Positions 17,697-26,826 are shown, counted from the first letter of the stretch. The stretch is DNA of 64,000 nucleotides from Candidatus Eremiobacterota bacterium (GCA_019240525.1 JAFAYE010000001.1:2577300-2641299); one strand, 5' to 3'. Notes: generated by a model from the sequence alone, not told the origin. A program made the numbers and translations.

Positions 17697-18068
17697 ATGG
17701 CACCTCGTAAGAAAAGCACGCGAAAGAAGAGCTCGTCGCGGAAAGGCACGACCCGCAAGAAATCCTCGACTTCACGCAAGGCAACCAGTTCTCGCAAAAA
17801 GACCGGTTCTCGCAAGAAGGGCACTTCCCGCAAGAAGGGCACTGCCCGCAAGAAGGGCGCTTCCCGCAAGAAAAGCGGCAGAAAATACGGTCCCAAGTCG
17901 CGGAAGAAGGTTGGCCGCGCGATGCATGAGATGAAACGCGGGGAGCTCAAATCCGGGCGTTCCGGCAAGAAAGTAAAGAGCCGAAAGCAAGCGATTGCGA
18001 TCGGATTGAGCGAAGCGCGCCGCTCCGGCGGAAAAGTGCCCTCGCGCAAGAAGCGCTCTTCGCGCTAG
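17697..18068 (+). CDS. Lys/Arg-rich histone-like protein with DUF6496 C-terminus
   Basis: A 123-residue, extremely basic protein. Residues 1-65 are SRKK/TRKK-type repeats like histone H1 tails. The C-terminal 50 residues (KVGRAMHEMKRGELKSG, then SRKQAIAIGLSEARRSGG) match the DUF6496 pattern. DNA or RNA binding is likely from charge alone. The ATG has GGAGAAGGAG upstream. It probably shares a transcript with the lmo0937-like gene. Confidence 0.82.
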   Translation: MAPRKKSTRKKSSSRKGTTRKKSSTSRKATSSRKKTGSRKKGTSRKKGTARKKGASRKKSGRKYGPKSRKKVGRAMHEMKRGELKSGRSGKKVKSRKQAIAIGLSEARRSGGKVPSRKKRSSR

Positions 18069-18080
18069 ACCCTAGACGGC

Positions 18081-18124
18081 GACCGCGGGCAAATCGCGCT
18101 TGATGGCGCGAAGCGCCCGCGGTC
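18081..18124 (+). terminator. Strong hairpin after the basic protein gene
   Basis: A 10-bp outer stem GACCGCGGGC/GCCCGCGGTC (18081-18090 with 18115-18124) encloses a second stem CGCGC/GCGCG. There is no T-run, so it may terminate poorly or act as a transcript end stabiliser. Confidence 0.55.
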
Positions 18125-18156
18125 AGTCGTTAACCGACGCAAGCAGTCCCTCTCGC

Positions 18157-18164
18157 CCCTGGGC
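18157..18164. repeat. Candidate 8-bp target duplication, left copy
   Basis: CCCTGGGC directly flanks the left inverted repeat, and the same 8 bases lie at 21106-21113 beside the right one. IS1595-family elements typically duplicate 8 bp. G/C runs here make the exact ends uncertain by one or two bases. Confidence 0.6.
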
Positions 18165-18187
18165 GGGTCTGAATCACTTGACGTAAG
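18165..18187 (+). repeat. Left terminal inverted repeat of the transposon
   Basis: GGG followed by the 20-base shared sequence at 18168-18187. The outermost bases differ by one or two from the right end. Confidence 0.75.
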
Positions 18188-18213
18188 TATAGAGCATGGG
18201 CTAGCTTTTGTTG

Positions 18214-18245
18214 TTGACAGGGCGATATATGGGCCGTGCTACACT
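18214..18245 (+). promoter_or_regulatory. Promoter for the 58-aa cargo gene, leaderless
   Basis: TTGACA (18214-18219) and TACACT (18240-18245), spacing 20, or TGCTAC at spacing 17. TACACT ends 6 nt before the ATG, so the mRNA would begin at or near the A of the start codon. No Shine-Dalgarno sequence is present. Confidence 0.5.
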
Positions 18246-18251
18246 TGTCGC

Positions 18252-18428
18252 ATGGCCCGTGAACCACTCAAACTCATGCCGATCGACGATCTAAAGAAGG
18301 CCGCGGCCGCCCTGGCTCAAGTGACCAAGGAAGATATAAAAAAGGCCGCCGAGAGGGCAAAGGCCCCTGACTATCCGGCCGGCAAGCCGAGGAACGAACC
18401 TGCAAAGAAAAATCCCCGGAGGGCCTAG
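18252..18428 (+). CDS. 58-aa lysine-rich cargo protein
   Basis: ATG 18252 to TAG 18426-18428. Residues 10-40 look like one or two amphipathic helices rich in Lys and Ala (DDLKKAAAAL...DIKKAAERAK), followed by a proline/lysine tail. Support is a consensus-like promoter and position inside the transposon. Could be an antitoxin-like or nucleic-acid-binding protein, but nothing proves it. Confidence 0.5.
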   Translation: MAREPLKLMPIDDLKKAAAALAQVTKEDIKKAAERAKAPDYPAGKPRNEPAKKNPRRA

Positions 18429-18477
18429 GCTCAAGCTCCTGGATTCGACGTTCGTACCTTACCGCCGAATGACCGAA

Positions 18478-18629
18478 CTCACGACGTGCTCATCTCGTTG
18501 TAGCCGACCGCCATAGCGGGCGAAAACCACCCCCTCAAAAAACCCTTATTCTATCGAGCTTTTTCCGCTATTTTTGGCCTTCTCCATTCGCTATGGCGGT
18601 CGGCTACAACGAGATGAGCACGTCGTGAG
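18478..18629. repeat. 41-bp perfect inverted repeat with 70-bp spacer
   Basis: Left arm 18478-18518 and right arm 18589-18629 are exact reverse complements over 41 bases; the arms contain GTTGTAGCCGACCGCCATAG. The spacer is AT-rich compared with its surroundings. No duplicated flanks are seen. It could be a small non-autonomous element, a recombination product or a very stable RNA stem if transcribed. Confidence 0.9.
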
Positions 18630-18680
18630 GCAGGCTATTCAGTGGTAAAGTACGAATTTTTGGCCTGCGAGCGGACAGAG

Positions 18681-18713
18681 AAACGCCCTCGGACAGGTCG
18701 GTCCGGGGCGTTT
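18681..18713 (+). ncRNA. Stable hairpin, possible part of a small RNA
   Basis: AAACGCCC (18681-18688) pairs with GGGCGTTT (18706-18713), and CGGAC with GTCCG inside it; one T is bulged and the loop is AGGTCG. A second hairpin with a T-run follows 24 nt later, so a small RNA of roughly 100-140 nt ending at 18780 is plausible. Alternative short frames overlap here on both strands without convincing features. Confidence 0.4.
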
Positions 18714-18736
18714 GACACGATCTCCGACGCATACAG

Positions 18737-18780
18737 AGACGCCTGGTCGAATTTGGGAGAGCGGGCGTCTTTTGTTTTTT
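18737..18780 (+). terminator. Intrinsic terminator inside the transposon
   Basis: AGACGCC (18737-18743) pairs with GGCGTCT (18764-18770), followed directly by TTTGTTTTTT. The T-run is the best in the window. It would end a transcript read on the + strand through the hairpin region. Confidence 0.7.
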
Positions 18781-18857
18781 GTTACGCCTGCGACGACGCA
18801 TCGTCGTACGCGCCCGCTTCGCCTTAGGTGCGGTCCATCCTGCACCTACTCGAAAGT

Positions 18858-19124
18858 CTAAACGTGCGGAGTATATTTTCTTAAGATTGCCTCCGAGGGA
18901 AGCCTCCCAGCCTCTATTGCGGCTCTTGCACCCGGCTCGTCAACGAACACATCCTCCGGTGGAAACGGGACAGGCGGCGGGGCAAGACGGTGACGTAAGA
19001 GATGTCTAAAATAAGGGTCGGCCGTTAACTCGATCGCCCAGGGATAAACGGCCCATATTCTGGCGAAAGTGAAGCCTCCGCCAAAGGTCCGGGCGATAAC
19101 TCTTGTGCCTCGCTCCATGCTCAT
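18858..19124 (-). CDS. 88-aa hypothetical cargo protein
   Basis: A short protein with a beta-rich, glycine-containing start (RTFGGGFTFARIWAVYPWAIEL), then an acidic, proline-rich part (PPVPFPPEDVFVDEP) and a C-terminal helix. Family not recognised. It is divergent from the DUF5343-like gene across a region holding repeated TGCYTAAR motifs. On its strand TTGAAA-N16-TAGCTT ends 7 nt before the ATG, supporting expression as a leaderless message. An ATG two codons later is an alternative start. Confidence 0.55.
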   Translation of the reverse strand: MSMERGTRVIARTFGGGFTFARIWAVYPWAIELTADPYFRHLLRHRLAPPPVPFPPEDVFVDEPGARAAIEAGRLPSEAILRKYTPHV

Positions 19125-19141
19125 ACTCTGTAAGCTACTTA

Positions 19142-19211
19142 TGCCTAAGGACTTTTCAAGTGCTTAAGCGAAAAAAGTCACTGCCTAAACCTTGCGCAGC
19201 GAGCTTAGGTA
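19142..19211. promoter_or_regulatory. Iterated TGCYTAAR motifs in a divergent promoter
   Basis: TGCCTAAG at 19142, TGCTTAAG at 19161, TGCCTAAA at 19182 and a reversed copy CTTAGGTA at 19204. The spacings of 19, 21 and 22 nt are about two helical turns. They lie between the starts of the 88-aa gene and the DUF5343-like gene and overlap their likely promoters, as expected for a cooperative repressor site. Confidence 0.5.
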
Positions 19212-19258
19212 TGATACGCTCAGCGGACCTCGCGATAGGTAGAGTAAGGAAGTGAACT

Positions 19259-19993
19259 ATGGAAACCCAAGATAGAAGGCCAGCTCCCCCTTATTTGAGC
19301 TTCACTACGCTCAATAATTTCATAGATGGGCTGGCCGTCCACATGCCGACCCGTATAGATAAAAGCCTTATGAAGTCCATGTCTGGGGCCTCGCAAGCGG
19401 CCCTGGTATCGGCCTTGGACTACCTTGGGCTGAGAACCAGCGACGACAAGCCGAGCGCCGATTTAGTCAAGCTCGCAGGCGTCGCGGCTGCGGATCGCGG
19501 GCCTCTTTGGAAAGTGCTTATTACTGCCAAATACCCCTTTCTGTTTGAAGGGGACTTCGATCTAAAGCGAGCGACGCAAGGGGAGCTTGACGAACGTTTC
19601 CGCAGTCTAGACATCTCAGGCGAAACGATTAGAAAATGCGTGGCGTTCTTCGTGGCAGCAGCGCAGGCAAGTGGTATTGAGATATCACCTCGCTTTCGCT
19701 CGATCAAAAGCCGCGCGCCGCGCTCACCAGGAGCCCGGACTTCGAGCCCCCGTAGGCGTCGCCGGCAAGAGCCAGCAGCAGAGTCACCGCGCTCTACCCA
19801 ACCCGATAACAGCTCGTACCTCGCGGCTTCAGTGAGTTTCGATGGGGGCGTTACGGCCGAGCTTCGCATTATGGGAAATGCCTTCGCCCTATCCGCTACC
19901 GATCGGGAAGCCCTATTTGGCTGGATTGACAAAATGAAGTCCCATAAGTCAAGCGGGAGCACCGATTCTAAGTCGGCCACTCCCGCATCGTAA
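19259..19993 (+). CDS. DUF5343-like domain protein (transposon cargo)
   Basis: A 244-residue soluble protein. The N-terminal 140 residues (PPYLSFTTLNNFIDGL, MPTRIDKSLMKSMSGASQAALVSALDYLGL) have the pattern of DUF5343 proteins. A basic, disordered linker (about 150-185) precedes a small beta-rich C-terminal part. ATG 19259 has AAGGAAGTGA upstream. No catalytic motif is visible. Possible roles include DNA or RNA binding or a defence or maintenance function, but these are guesses; the domain has no established activity that I know of. An intrinsic terminator follows. Confidence 0.75.
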   Translation: METQDRRPAPPYLSFTTLNNFIDGLAVHMPTRIDKSLMKSMSGASQAALVSALDYLGLRTSDDKPSADLVKLAGVAAADRGPLWKVLITAKYPFLFEGDFDLKRATQGELDERFRSLDISGETIRKCVAFFVAAAQASGIEISPRFRSIKSRAPRSPGARTSSPRRRRRQEPAAESPRSTQPDNSSYLAASVSFDGGVTAELRIMGNAFALSATDREALFGWIDKMKSHKSSGSTDSKSATPAS

Positions 19994-20087
19994 AGCGCCT
20001 GTTTACCTCATTGGAAGGAGGTGAGGGTCCACAGTGCAGGTACCCGTTAAGTCGCGCTGGCGCGGCGAACCCAAAACAAGCTAGCCT

Positions 20088-20119
20088 GGGCCCCGTTTCG
20101 GCGGGGCCCCTTTATTTTA
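20088..20119 (+). terminator. Intrinsic terminator after the DUF5343-like gene
   Basis: GGGCCCC (20088-20094) pairs with GGGGCCC (20103-20109), followed by CTTTATTTTA. It lies between the convergent cargo gene and the transposase remnant. Confidence 0.75.
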
Positions 20120-21058
20120 CTTGGCCGTCAAGGCTTTGTACGTCAGACGCTTTCCGTCTGCGCCTTTCGTCGCTTTGGCAAAGCGCGGGCCATCGCGGTT
20201 CTCTCGTTCGTTGAAGCGGAAGGCTTGTTCTGCGAGATAGCGATCGAGATGGCGGGCATTTACGTGCGTGTACGTTCCGCCGATCGTGCGCTTCAATACA
20301 GCCCAGAAACACTCGATATTGTTCGTGTGAACATTGCCCTTGACGTATTCGTGCAGCATATGGTTCACCGACGCATGACGTAGTAGTTAATGTCGGTGTA
20401 GAGCTTGGACGTATCGGTGTAGAGCGTGGCGTCCTGGTCTATGCTGTCGAGAATCTTCGGCAGCAGCGACTTATGGGACACGTGAGGCACCCCCCCAGGC
20501 GCGAACGCGGCCCTTGCGCTCCACCATGCCAAAGACGGCGGCTTTCGAGGAGTAAGCCGTCTGACCAGCCGCTTCAATAGCACGACGGCGCTTCTTGCTC
20601 ATTTTCTCCGACTTGTCGCCAATGTAGGCTTCGTCCGCTTCAATCGTTCCCGTTAGCTTGTCGAAGGTTTCAGTTTCCATCGCAAGTCGAATCCGGTGCA
20701 GCATAAACCACGCCGTTCGCTGCGTAACCTTAAGCGCACGACCAAGCTCATGCGACGAAATGCCATTACGGTTGCTAGCGATCAGCCAGAAGGCAGGCAG
20801 CCACTTGGAAAAACCGATTGGCGAGTCCTCGAAGACGGTACCGACTTTCGCCGTGAATTGCTGCTTGCAATCGTTGCAATACCAGCGCCGTTGCTTCGCC
20901 ATGTACGCGACGGCAAGCGAACCGCAAGCGCGGGGACACGCCACGCCATGCGGCCAACGCATACCGACGAAGAAATCGTGCGCGACCTTCTCATCGGCAA
21001 ACATACGGACCGCTTCGATCATCGTTTCGGGGACCTCAGGAGCCTTGCGCTTGTCCAT
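20117..21058 (-). pseudogene. IS1595-family (ISXO2-like) transposase, two frameshifts
   Basis: Three frames together make one transposase of about 310 residues. Frame 1 (21058 to about 20490) has the N-terminal zinc ribbon (CNDCKQQF), the IS1595 block WLPAFWLIASNRNGISSHELGRAL (first 20: WLPAFWLIASNRNGISSHEL) and the first catalytic acid in EADEAYIGD. Frame 2 (about 20500-20375) has KSLLPKILDS and YTDTSKLYTD with the second acid. Frame 3 (20368-20117) has VKGNVHTNNIECFWAVLKR with the last acid. The first break is at a C7 run (20490-20496), the second near 20375-20395. Either both are real lesions or homopolymer-type assembly errors. Confidence 0.88.
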
Positions 21059-21081
21059 ACGCTTATCTTACCAGCCAGGCT

Positions 21082-21113
21082 CACTTACGTCAAGTGATTC
21101 AGAACCCCTGGGC
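21082..21113 (-). repeat. Right terminal inverted repeat and target duplication
   Basis: The complement of the left repeat lies at 21082-21101, then a few bases and CCCTGGGC at 21106-21113. A further CCCTGGG follows at 21114-21120. Confidence 0.7.
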
Positions 21114-21266
21114 CCCTGGGATGACAGAGAGGATTGCGTGTGATAAGATGACCCTCTGTGCCGAGCCCTGGGCCAGCGGCGACGGTGGGAGCCCTTACGT
21201 GATGACGTGAGCTGCGATCTCCCTGCGTAAGCGGCGGCAACGACGGGCCGGTCGGAGTCCCTTTCT

Positions 21267-24200
21267 TTGAATCTTATTGACGTCAACAACTTCGACGCCA
21301 TGCGCATCGGCCTGGCATCGCCCGAGCAAATTCGCGCCTGGTCGTTCGGCGAAGTCAAGAAACCCGAAACCATCAATTACCGCACGCTCAAGCCGGAGCG
21401 CGACGGACTTTTTTGCGAGAAGATTTTCGGCCCCACCAAAGATTGGGAGTGCCACTGCGGCAAGTACAAGCGCATCCGCTTCAAGGGGATGATCTGCGAC
21501 CGCTGCGGTGTCGAGATCACGCGCGCCAAAGTGCGCCGGGAACGGATGGGGCATATCGAACTGGCGACGCCGGTCAGCCACATCTGGTATCTCAAAGGCG
21601 TGCCGAGTCGCATCGGAATCCTCCTGGACATGTCTCCGCGCCAACTCGAGAAGGTGATCTACTTCGCCGCCTATGTCGTGATCGACCCGGGCGATACCAC
21701 TTTGACCAAGCGTGAAGTGCTCTCCGAACAAAAGTATCGCGAGGCGCGCGACAAGTTCGGCAATCGCTTCAAAGCCGGCATGGGCGCCGAGGCTATTCGC
21801 GAGTTATTGCGCGATCTCAATCTGCGCCGGCTCCAAGAGGACCTGCGCAAAGAATTCAAAGAAACGACTGGCCAAAAGCGCCTCAAGGCGATCAAGCGCC
21901 TCGAAGTCGTGGAAGCGTTTCTTTCCAGCGGCAACCGTCCCGAATGGATGGTATTGGCAGCCGTTCCCGTGATTGCACCGGAGTTGCGCCCAATGGTGCA
22001 GCTCGACGGCGGCCGATTCGCAACGTCCGATCTCAACGATCTCTATCGCCGCGTCATCAATCGCAACAACCGCCTGAAGCGTTTGCTCGAACTCAACGCG
22101 CCCGAGATCATCATTAAAAATGAGAAGCGGATGCTGCAAGAAGCGGTCGATGCGCTCATCGATAATGGCCGCCGCGGCCGTCCGGTCACAGGGCCAAATA
22201 ATCGACCGCTCAAATCGCTTTCCGACATTCTGAAAGGCAAGCAGGGCCGCTTCCGGCAGAATCTGCTCGGCAAACGGGTCGATTACTCCGGGCGCTCAGT
22301 CATCGTTGTCGGTCCGACGCTCAAGCTCCACCAGTGCGGCCTTCCCAAAGAGATGGCGCTCGAACTCTTCAAGCCTTTCGTGATGAAGAAGCTCGTCGAT
22401 CGCGGGCTCGCGCACAACATCAAGAGCGCGAAGCGCATGGTCGAACGCGTTCGTCCCGAGGTATGGGATGTGCTCGAAGAGGTCATCAAAGAGCATCCCG
22501 TTCTCTTGAACCGTGCTCCGACGTTGCATCGTTTGGGCATCCAGGCCTTCGAGCCGGTCCTCGTTGAGGGCAAGGCCGTCCATCTGCATCCGCTCGTGTG
22601 CACGCCGTACAATGCCGACTTCGACGGCGACCAGATGGCCGTCCATCTGCCGCTCTCCGCGGGCGCGCAGGCGGAGGCGCGCATTCTGATGCTCTCCTCG
22701 AACAACATCCTTCTCCCGGCCTACGGCAACCCGGTCTCTATTCCGACGCAAGACATGGTGCTAGGACTCTACTACCTCACGTTCCATCGCGACGAATATA
22801 GTGGCCCGGCGAAAGCGGCTATTTTCGACGATTACGAGCGCCTCGAGCACACGACGAAGCGGCAGGCGCCGACGACCGATGCGCCCGGAGCTCTGCCGAC
22901 GTTCTACGATGGCAAAGAAGCCGTCATGGCCTATGAAACCAAGCAGATCGGACTCCAGGAGTGGATCTACGTGCGTTGGCACGGCAACTTGATCAAGACC
23001 ACGGTCGGCCGCGTGATCTTCAATATGGCCTTCCCCGAACGATGGAATCACGAGTTTGCCAATCACATCATCGACAAAGGCAGTCTGAAGAAGACGATTA
23101 CCGACTGTTACCGTCGCTACGGTAATGCCGAAACGGCGCGTTTTCTCGACGCCATCAAAGAGCTCGGCTTCCACTATGCGACGCTTTCGGGAACGACCGT
23201 TTCGATCAGCGACGTGATCGTGCCCGAGAATAAATATCAGATCGTCGGCAAGGCGCAAGGGGCAGTTGACGAACTGCACCGGCTGTACGAGCAAGGCTTC
23301 ATCTCTGAAGACGAGCAGTATAACAAGACGATCGACATTTGGTCGAAGGCCTCGGATGAAGTGACGACCTCGATGCAGGCGTCGCAGAACCCGCTCAATC
23401 CGGTCTTCATGATGGCGACGTCGGGCGCGCGCGGTTCGATCGCGCAGGTAAAGCAGCTCGGCGGAATGCGTGGGCTGATGTCCGACCCATCGGGCCGGAT
23501 TCTCGAGATCCCGGTGAAGGCGTCCTTGAAAGAGGGCCTCACCGTGCTCGAGTACTTCATCTCAACGCACGGAGCGCGCAAAGGGCTCGCGGATACCGCG
23601 CTGCGCACGGCCGACTCCGGGTATCTCACGCGCCGTTTGGTTGACGTGGCGCAAGACGTCATCATTCGTGAGGAGGATTGCGGCACGAACGGCGGCATCG
23701 TCGTGAGCGATATTCGCTCGGGCAAAGAGATCATCGAGCCGCTGATCGATCGTATCATCGGGCGGCGCGCCGCGGAAGAGATCCGTCTCGATCCCAAGAG
23801 GCCGACGACCGCGATCGTCACCCGAAATCAAGAGATCGACGAAGAGAAGGGCAAAGCGCTTCTCGACGCCGGCGTCGAGCAAGTGAAGATTCGTTCGGTA
23901 TTGACGTGCCAGTCGAAGTACGGCGTCTGTTCGCTCTGCTACGGGCGGGATCTTGCGGCGGGGAAGGGTGCCGATATCGGTACGGCCGTGGGCATCATTG
24001 CTGCCCAGTCGATCGGTGAACCCGGTACGCAGCTAACGCTGAGAACGTTTCACACCGGCGGCGTTGCGACTGAAGACATCATCACGGGTCTCCCTCGCGT
24101 CGAAGAGATCTTCGAAGCGCGCAAACCCAAAGGGCAGGCAACGATTGCCGAACATAGCGGCACCGTTCGGCTCGGCGACGAGCGCAATAAGCGAATCGTC

Positions 24201-25064
24201 TATATCGTCGATTCAAGCGGCGACGAGCACGAGTACGAGATACCACCAGGTACGCATCTGCTCGTGCAAGACGGCAATCAACTCGAGCCGGGCGACCAGC
24301 TCAACGAAGGTTCGCTGAACCCGCACGACATTCTACGCGTGAAGGGCGAAACAGCGCTGCAAAACTATCTGGTGCAGGAAGTACAAAAGGTCTACCGCTC
24401 GCAAGGCGTCGACATCAATGATAAGCACATCGAAGTCATCGTGCGTTCGATGCTGCGTAAGGTGAAGATCGTCGAAGGCGGAGATACGCAATTACTGCCC
24501 GGACAGTTGATCGAAGCGGCGCAGTTCCACGAAGCCAACGAGCGAATGAAGGCCGCCGGCAAGGAGCTGGCGACCGCGAACCCGGTGCTGCTTGGCGTCA
24601 CGAAAGCCTCGCTTGCGACCGAGTCGTTCTTGTCGGCCGCGAGCTTCCAAGAGACGACCCGGGTGCTCACCGACGCGGCCATCAAGGGCAAATACGATCC
24701 GTTGCTCGGCCTCAAGGAAAACGTCATCATCGGCAAGCTCATCCCGGCCGGCACGGGGATGTCGCGCTATCGCAACGTCGATATCGTGCCTGATGGTCAA
24801 GACATCGATGACGACGGCCGCCCGCGCCACGATTACGACCTGCCCTACGCAGCGACGATGACCGCCGACGAGGCGGCACTGGCCGAGGTGATGGGTGGCG
24901 GCGACGGTGACGGCATGAGCCGCCTGGTGAGTGCATACGAACGCAACCGCGAGCCGTTGACGGTGCAATACGAAGGCGAAATCGAGGACCACGCAACGCC
25001 ACACGCGGGTCCAAAGAAGACGCAGTACGATCGGCTCAAGGGCATCAACCCCGAAGACCTCTAA
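21267..25064 (+). CDS. rpoC: DNA-directed RNA polymerase subunit beta' (RpoC)
   Basis: 1265 residues. The N-terminal zinc site CHCGKYKR...CDRCG, the [12 protein letters not shown] catalytic aspartate triad, the bridge and trigger helix region ([13 protein letters not shown]-like [10 protein letters not shown]) and the second zinc cluster (C...C-x6-C-x2-C as [11 protein letters not shown]) are all present. The TTG at 21267 is used because the conserved [19 protein letters not shown] starts right after it, with GGAG about 9 nt upstream. rpoB is not upstream: the adjoining 3 kb is a transposon preceded by a small basic-protein gene. Confidence 0.98.
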   Translation: MNLIDVNNFDAMRIGLASPEQIRAWSFGEVKKPETINYRTLKPERDGLFCEKIFGPTKDWECHCGKYKRIRFKGMICDRCGVEITRAKVRRERMGHIELATPVSHIWYLKGVPSRIGILLDMSPRQLEKVIYFAAYVVIDPGDTTLTKREVLSEQKYREARDKFGNRFKAGMGAEAIRELLRDLNLRRLQEDLRKEFKETTGQKRLKAIKRLEVVEAFLSSGNRPEWMVLAAVPVIAPELRPMVQLDGGRFATSDLNDLYRRVINRNNRLKRLLELNAPEIIIKNEKRMLQEAVDALIDNGRRGRPVTGPNNRPLKSLSDILKGKQGRFRQNLLGKRVDYSGRSVIVVGPTLKLHQCGLPKEMALELFKPFVMKKLVDRGLAHNIKSAKRMVERVRPEVWDVLEEVIKEHPVLLNRAPTLHRLGIQAFEPVLVEGKAVHLHPLVCTPYNADFDGDQMAVHLPLSAGAQAEARILMLSSNNILLPAYGNPVSIPTQDMVLGLYYLTFHRDEYSGPAKAAIFDDYERLEHTTKRQAPTTDAPGALPTFYDGKEAVMAYETKQIGLQEWIYVRWHGNLIKTTVGRVIFNMAFPERWNHEFANHIIDKGSLKKTITDCYRRYGNAETARFLDAIKELGFHYATLSGTTVSISDVIVPENKYQIVGKAQGAVDELHRLYEQGFISEDEQYNKTIDIWSKASDEVTTSMQASQNPLNPVFMMATSGARGSIAQVKQLGGMRGLMSDPSGRILEIPVKASLKEGLTVLEYFISTHGARKGLADTALRTADSGYLTRRLVDVAQDVIIREEDCGTNGGIVVSDIRSGKEIIEPLIDRIIGRRAAEEIRLDPKRPTTAIVTRNQEIDEEKGKALLDAGVEQVKIRSVLTCQSKYGVCSLCYGRDLAAGKGADIGTAVGIIAAQSIGEPGTQLTLRTFHTGGVATEDIITGLPRVEEIFEARKPKGQATIAEHSGTVRLGDERNKRIVYIVDSSGDEHEYEIPPGTHLLVQDGNQLEPGDQLNEGSLNPHDILRVKGETALQNYLVQEVQKVYRSQGVDINDKHIEVIVRSMLRKVKIVEGGDTQLLPGQLIEAAQFHEANERMKAAGKELATANPVLLGVTKASLATESFLSAASFQETTRVLTDAAIKGKYDPLLGLKENVIIGKLIPAGTGMSRYRNVDIVPDGQDIDDDGRPRHDYDLPYAATMTADEAALAEVMGGGDGDGMSRLVSAYERNREPLTVQYEGEIEDHATPHAGPKKTQYDRLKGINPEDL

Positions 25065-25068
25065 GCGA

Positions 25069-25094
25069 AAGGCCCCGCAGGAATGCGGGGCCTT
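25069..25094 (+). terminator. rpoC terminator hairpin
   Basis: AAGGCCCCGC (25069-25078) pairs fully with GCGGGGCCTT (25085-25094) around AGGAAT. The following CTCAATTCC is a poor T-run. The hairpin lies between convergent genes. Confidence 0.7.
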
Positions 25095-25104
25095 CTCAAT
25101 TCCG

Positions 25105-25320
25105 TTAGTGGTGAAAGAGAACGGTTAGGATCGTCGTAACCCAGGTGCCGACGACGATGCCCGTGAGCCATGTAAAGCGCCTGTCGATCGCGTCGAATCG
25201 CAGAGTGATGAGATGTACGAACGAGTCGAGCCGTCGCTCGATGTTGCCGAGGCGTTCGTTGACCTGACCGAAGGCGCCCTCAACGTGGGCGATGCGGGCC
25301 TCAAGCGGATGAGCGTGCAT
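25105..25320 (-). CDS. 71-aa coiled-coil membrane-anchored protein
   Basis: Residues 5-45 have a heptad-like pattern (RIAHVEGAFGQVNERLGNIERRL), and residues 50-68 form one transmembrane helix near the C-terminus. The layout recalls small XhlA/DUF1640-type coiled-coil proteins. CGGAGAT precedes the ATG. Role unknown. Confidence 0.6.
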   Translation of the reverse strand: MHAHPLEARIAHVEGAFGQVNERLGNIERRLDSFVHLITLRFDAIDRRFTWLTGIVVGTWVTTILTVLFHH

Positions 25321-25350
25321 GAAATCTCCGTACGAGCTATACTCCTCGTT

Positions 25351-26826
25351 TCATTCACGCACCTGGAGCGGCTCGCTAGGTTTGACCGCGTCAGCGGCGT
25401 TGATAGGAGCGATCGTCAGCAAAGAGACTACGACCAGCACAATCACGTTTGCGGCGAAGCCAACGAGTCCGGGATTGACGCCGAACGGCGAGATATTGAG
25501 CGCGGCGAGTGGAACCGCCACAAGCAGTGCCGTAACGATGCCGGCGCCGACGCCCCACGCGGTCGCGCGCGGCCACACGAACGTCGCGACGACGCCCGGA
25601 AAGAACTGCGAAATCCCGTTATAGTAGACGAGCAGCAGCTCGACGACCGTCTTTCCGGCAACGAGCCAGACGCCCACCGCCAGTAACGCGACGACGAGCA
25701 CGAGGATACGCGTGAGCAGAGTTTGCGCTCGTGGGGTGGTTGCGATGCCGAAGGCGTCGGCGGCGACGTTTTTGGTGATGACGCTCGCGCCGCCGAGCAG
25801 CAATGCGGAGGCCGGAACCAGCGCGGCGAGTGCGCCGGCCGCCGCAACGAACCCCAAAACCCACGGCGGATAGAATCGCTGCACGACGAGAAGAAACGAC
25901 TGATCCACAGCGGTGCCCTTCAGGCCCGGAACGATCATCGCGGCGGAGAGCCCCGCGAAAATCATGAGGCTCAAGAAACATTGATAGAACGGCAAGAGCA
26001 TCGCGTTGCGGCGAAGCGTATCGGCGCCGCGCGCACTGTAGACCGCGTTGAACGAGTGCGGCCCCATGAAGAAGCCGATTGCCGAGAGCACAACCGTTGA
26101 CGCGAACCAGATCGTCCCGTGATAGGCAGCCCCCGGCGCAAGGGCCAGCATGTGCGGATGCGCCTCGAGCAGGCGCTGTAACATTGCGCTCGGCGATCCG
26201 AAGAAGCGCATCGGAATCGCGACTCCCGCGAAGATCACCGCGGCCAAGACGAGTACGTCTTTGACCACGCTCGCCCACGCCGTTCCGCGCAAGCCCGCGC
26301 TGAAGACGAAAAGCGCCAGCACAGCAAAAGCAATGCAGACCGAAACCGTCGCGTTGTACATACCGTAGCCGGCAATGCGTAAGAGAATCTGCAGCCCGCT
26401 GAGTTGGATTGCCACGTAGGGAACGATCATGACGAACATCAGGACCGCAACGCCCACGCCCAGGGCTCGGCTGTTGTACCGAGTTTCAAAGAAGTCGGCG
26501 CCCGTCAATAGATTGCAACTCTTGCCGACTTGCCAAATCCGGGGCGTGATGAAGTAGGCGATGATGTACGCGCACGTGCCGTACGCCACCACATAGAAGC
26601 TCGGCGCGCCCTGCGAATACGAAAGCCCGGCGATGCCCAGAAACGTGAACGTGGTGTAGATTTCACCGGCCAGCAACACCCACAGAAAGATGGTGCCGAA
26701 CGAGCGGCCCGCTACGATATACTGCGCCGGATCCATGCGCAAGCGCCGCACGCCGAGCAGCGCAAAGACGATCGTCCCCAGCACGACGATCGCGACGATC
26801 GTGAGTGCAGCCGTCGCGCCGCTCAC
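25351..26826 (-). CDS. Sodium:solute symporter family protein
   Basis: A 491-residue SSF transporter with about 13 hydrophobic segments. The early YIVAGRSFGTIFLW and GEIYTTFTFLG blocks and the FFMGPHSFNAVYSA segment fit the MctP-like monocarboxylate/amino-acid branch. GTG 26826 overlaps the stop of the DUF3311 gene (GTGA), the standard pairing of these two families. Substrate not known; organic acids are likely for the branch. Confidence 0.88.
   Translation of the reverse strand: MSGATAALTIVAIVVLGTIVFALLGVRRLRMDPAQYIVAGRSFGTIFLWVLLAGEIYTTFTFLGIAGLSYSQGAPSFYVVAYGTCAYIIAYFITPRIWQVGKSCNLLTGADFFETRYNSRALGVGVAVLMFVMIVPYVAIQLSGLQILLRIAGYGMYNATVSVCIAFAVLALFVFSAGLRGTAWASVVKDVLVLAAVIFAGVAIPMRFFGSPSAMLQRLLEAHPHMLALAPGAAYHGTIWFASTVVLSAIGFFMGPHSFNAVYSARGADTLRRNAMLLPFYQCFLSLMIFAGLSAAMIVPGLKGTAVDQSFLLVVQRFYPPWVLGFVAAAGALAALVPASALLLGGASVITKNVAADAFGIATTPRAQTLLTRILVLVVALLAVGVWLVAGKTVVELLLVYYNGISQFFPGVVATFVWPRATAWGVGAGIVTALLVAVPLAALNISPFGVNPGLVGFAANVIVLVVVSLLTIAPINAADAVKPSEPLQVRE

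Larger units (their letters stand above)
18165..21105. mobile_element. IS1595-family transposon with cargo genes
   Basis: About 2.94 kb bounded by inverted repeats sharing TCTGAATCACTTGACGTAAG (left at 18168-18187, right as its complement at 21082-21101). Inside are a frameshifted ISXO2-like transposase, a 58-aa gene, a 41-bp perfect inverted repeat, two hairpins, an 88-aa gene and a DUF5343-like gene. Cargo codon use (TTA, CTA, AGG, ATA) differs from the flanking genes, which favours transfer. IS1595 subgroups are known to carry passenger genes; this set is not one I recognise. Confidence 0.8.

Noticed and set aside
18642-18827. 61-aa cargo gene
   Set aside because: The frame is built on two hairpins and a terminator; competing frames on both strands show that it is a by-product of the structure.
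20365-20583. Separate 72-aa gene
   Set aside because: It continues the transposase after a frameshift at the C7 run.
20117-21058. Programmed frameshifting of the transposase
   Set aside because: IS1595 transposases are normally one frame, and a second break without a slippery site makes decay or sequence error more likely.
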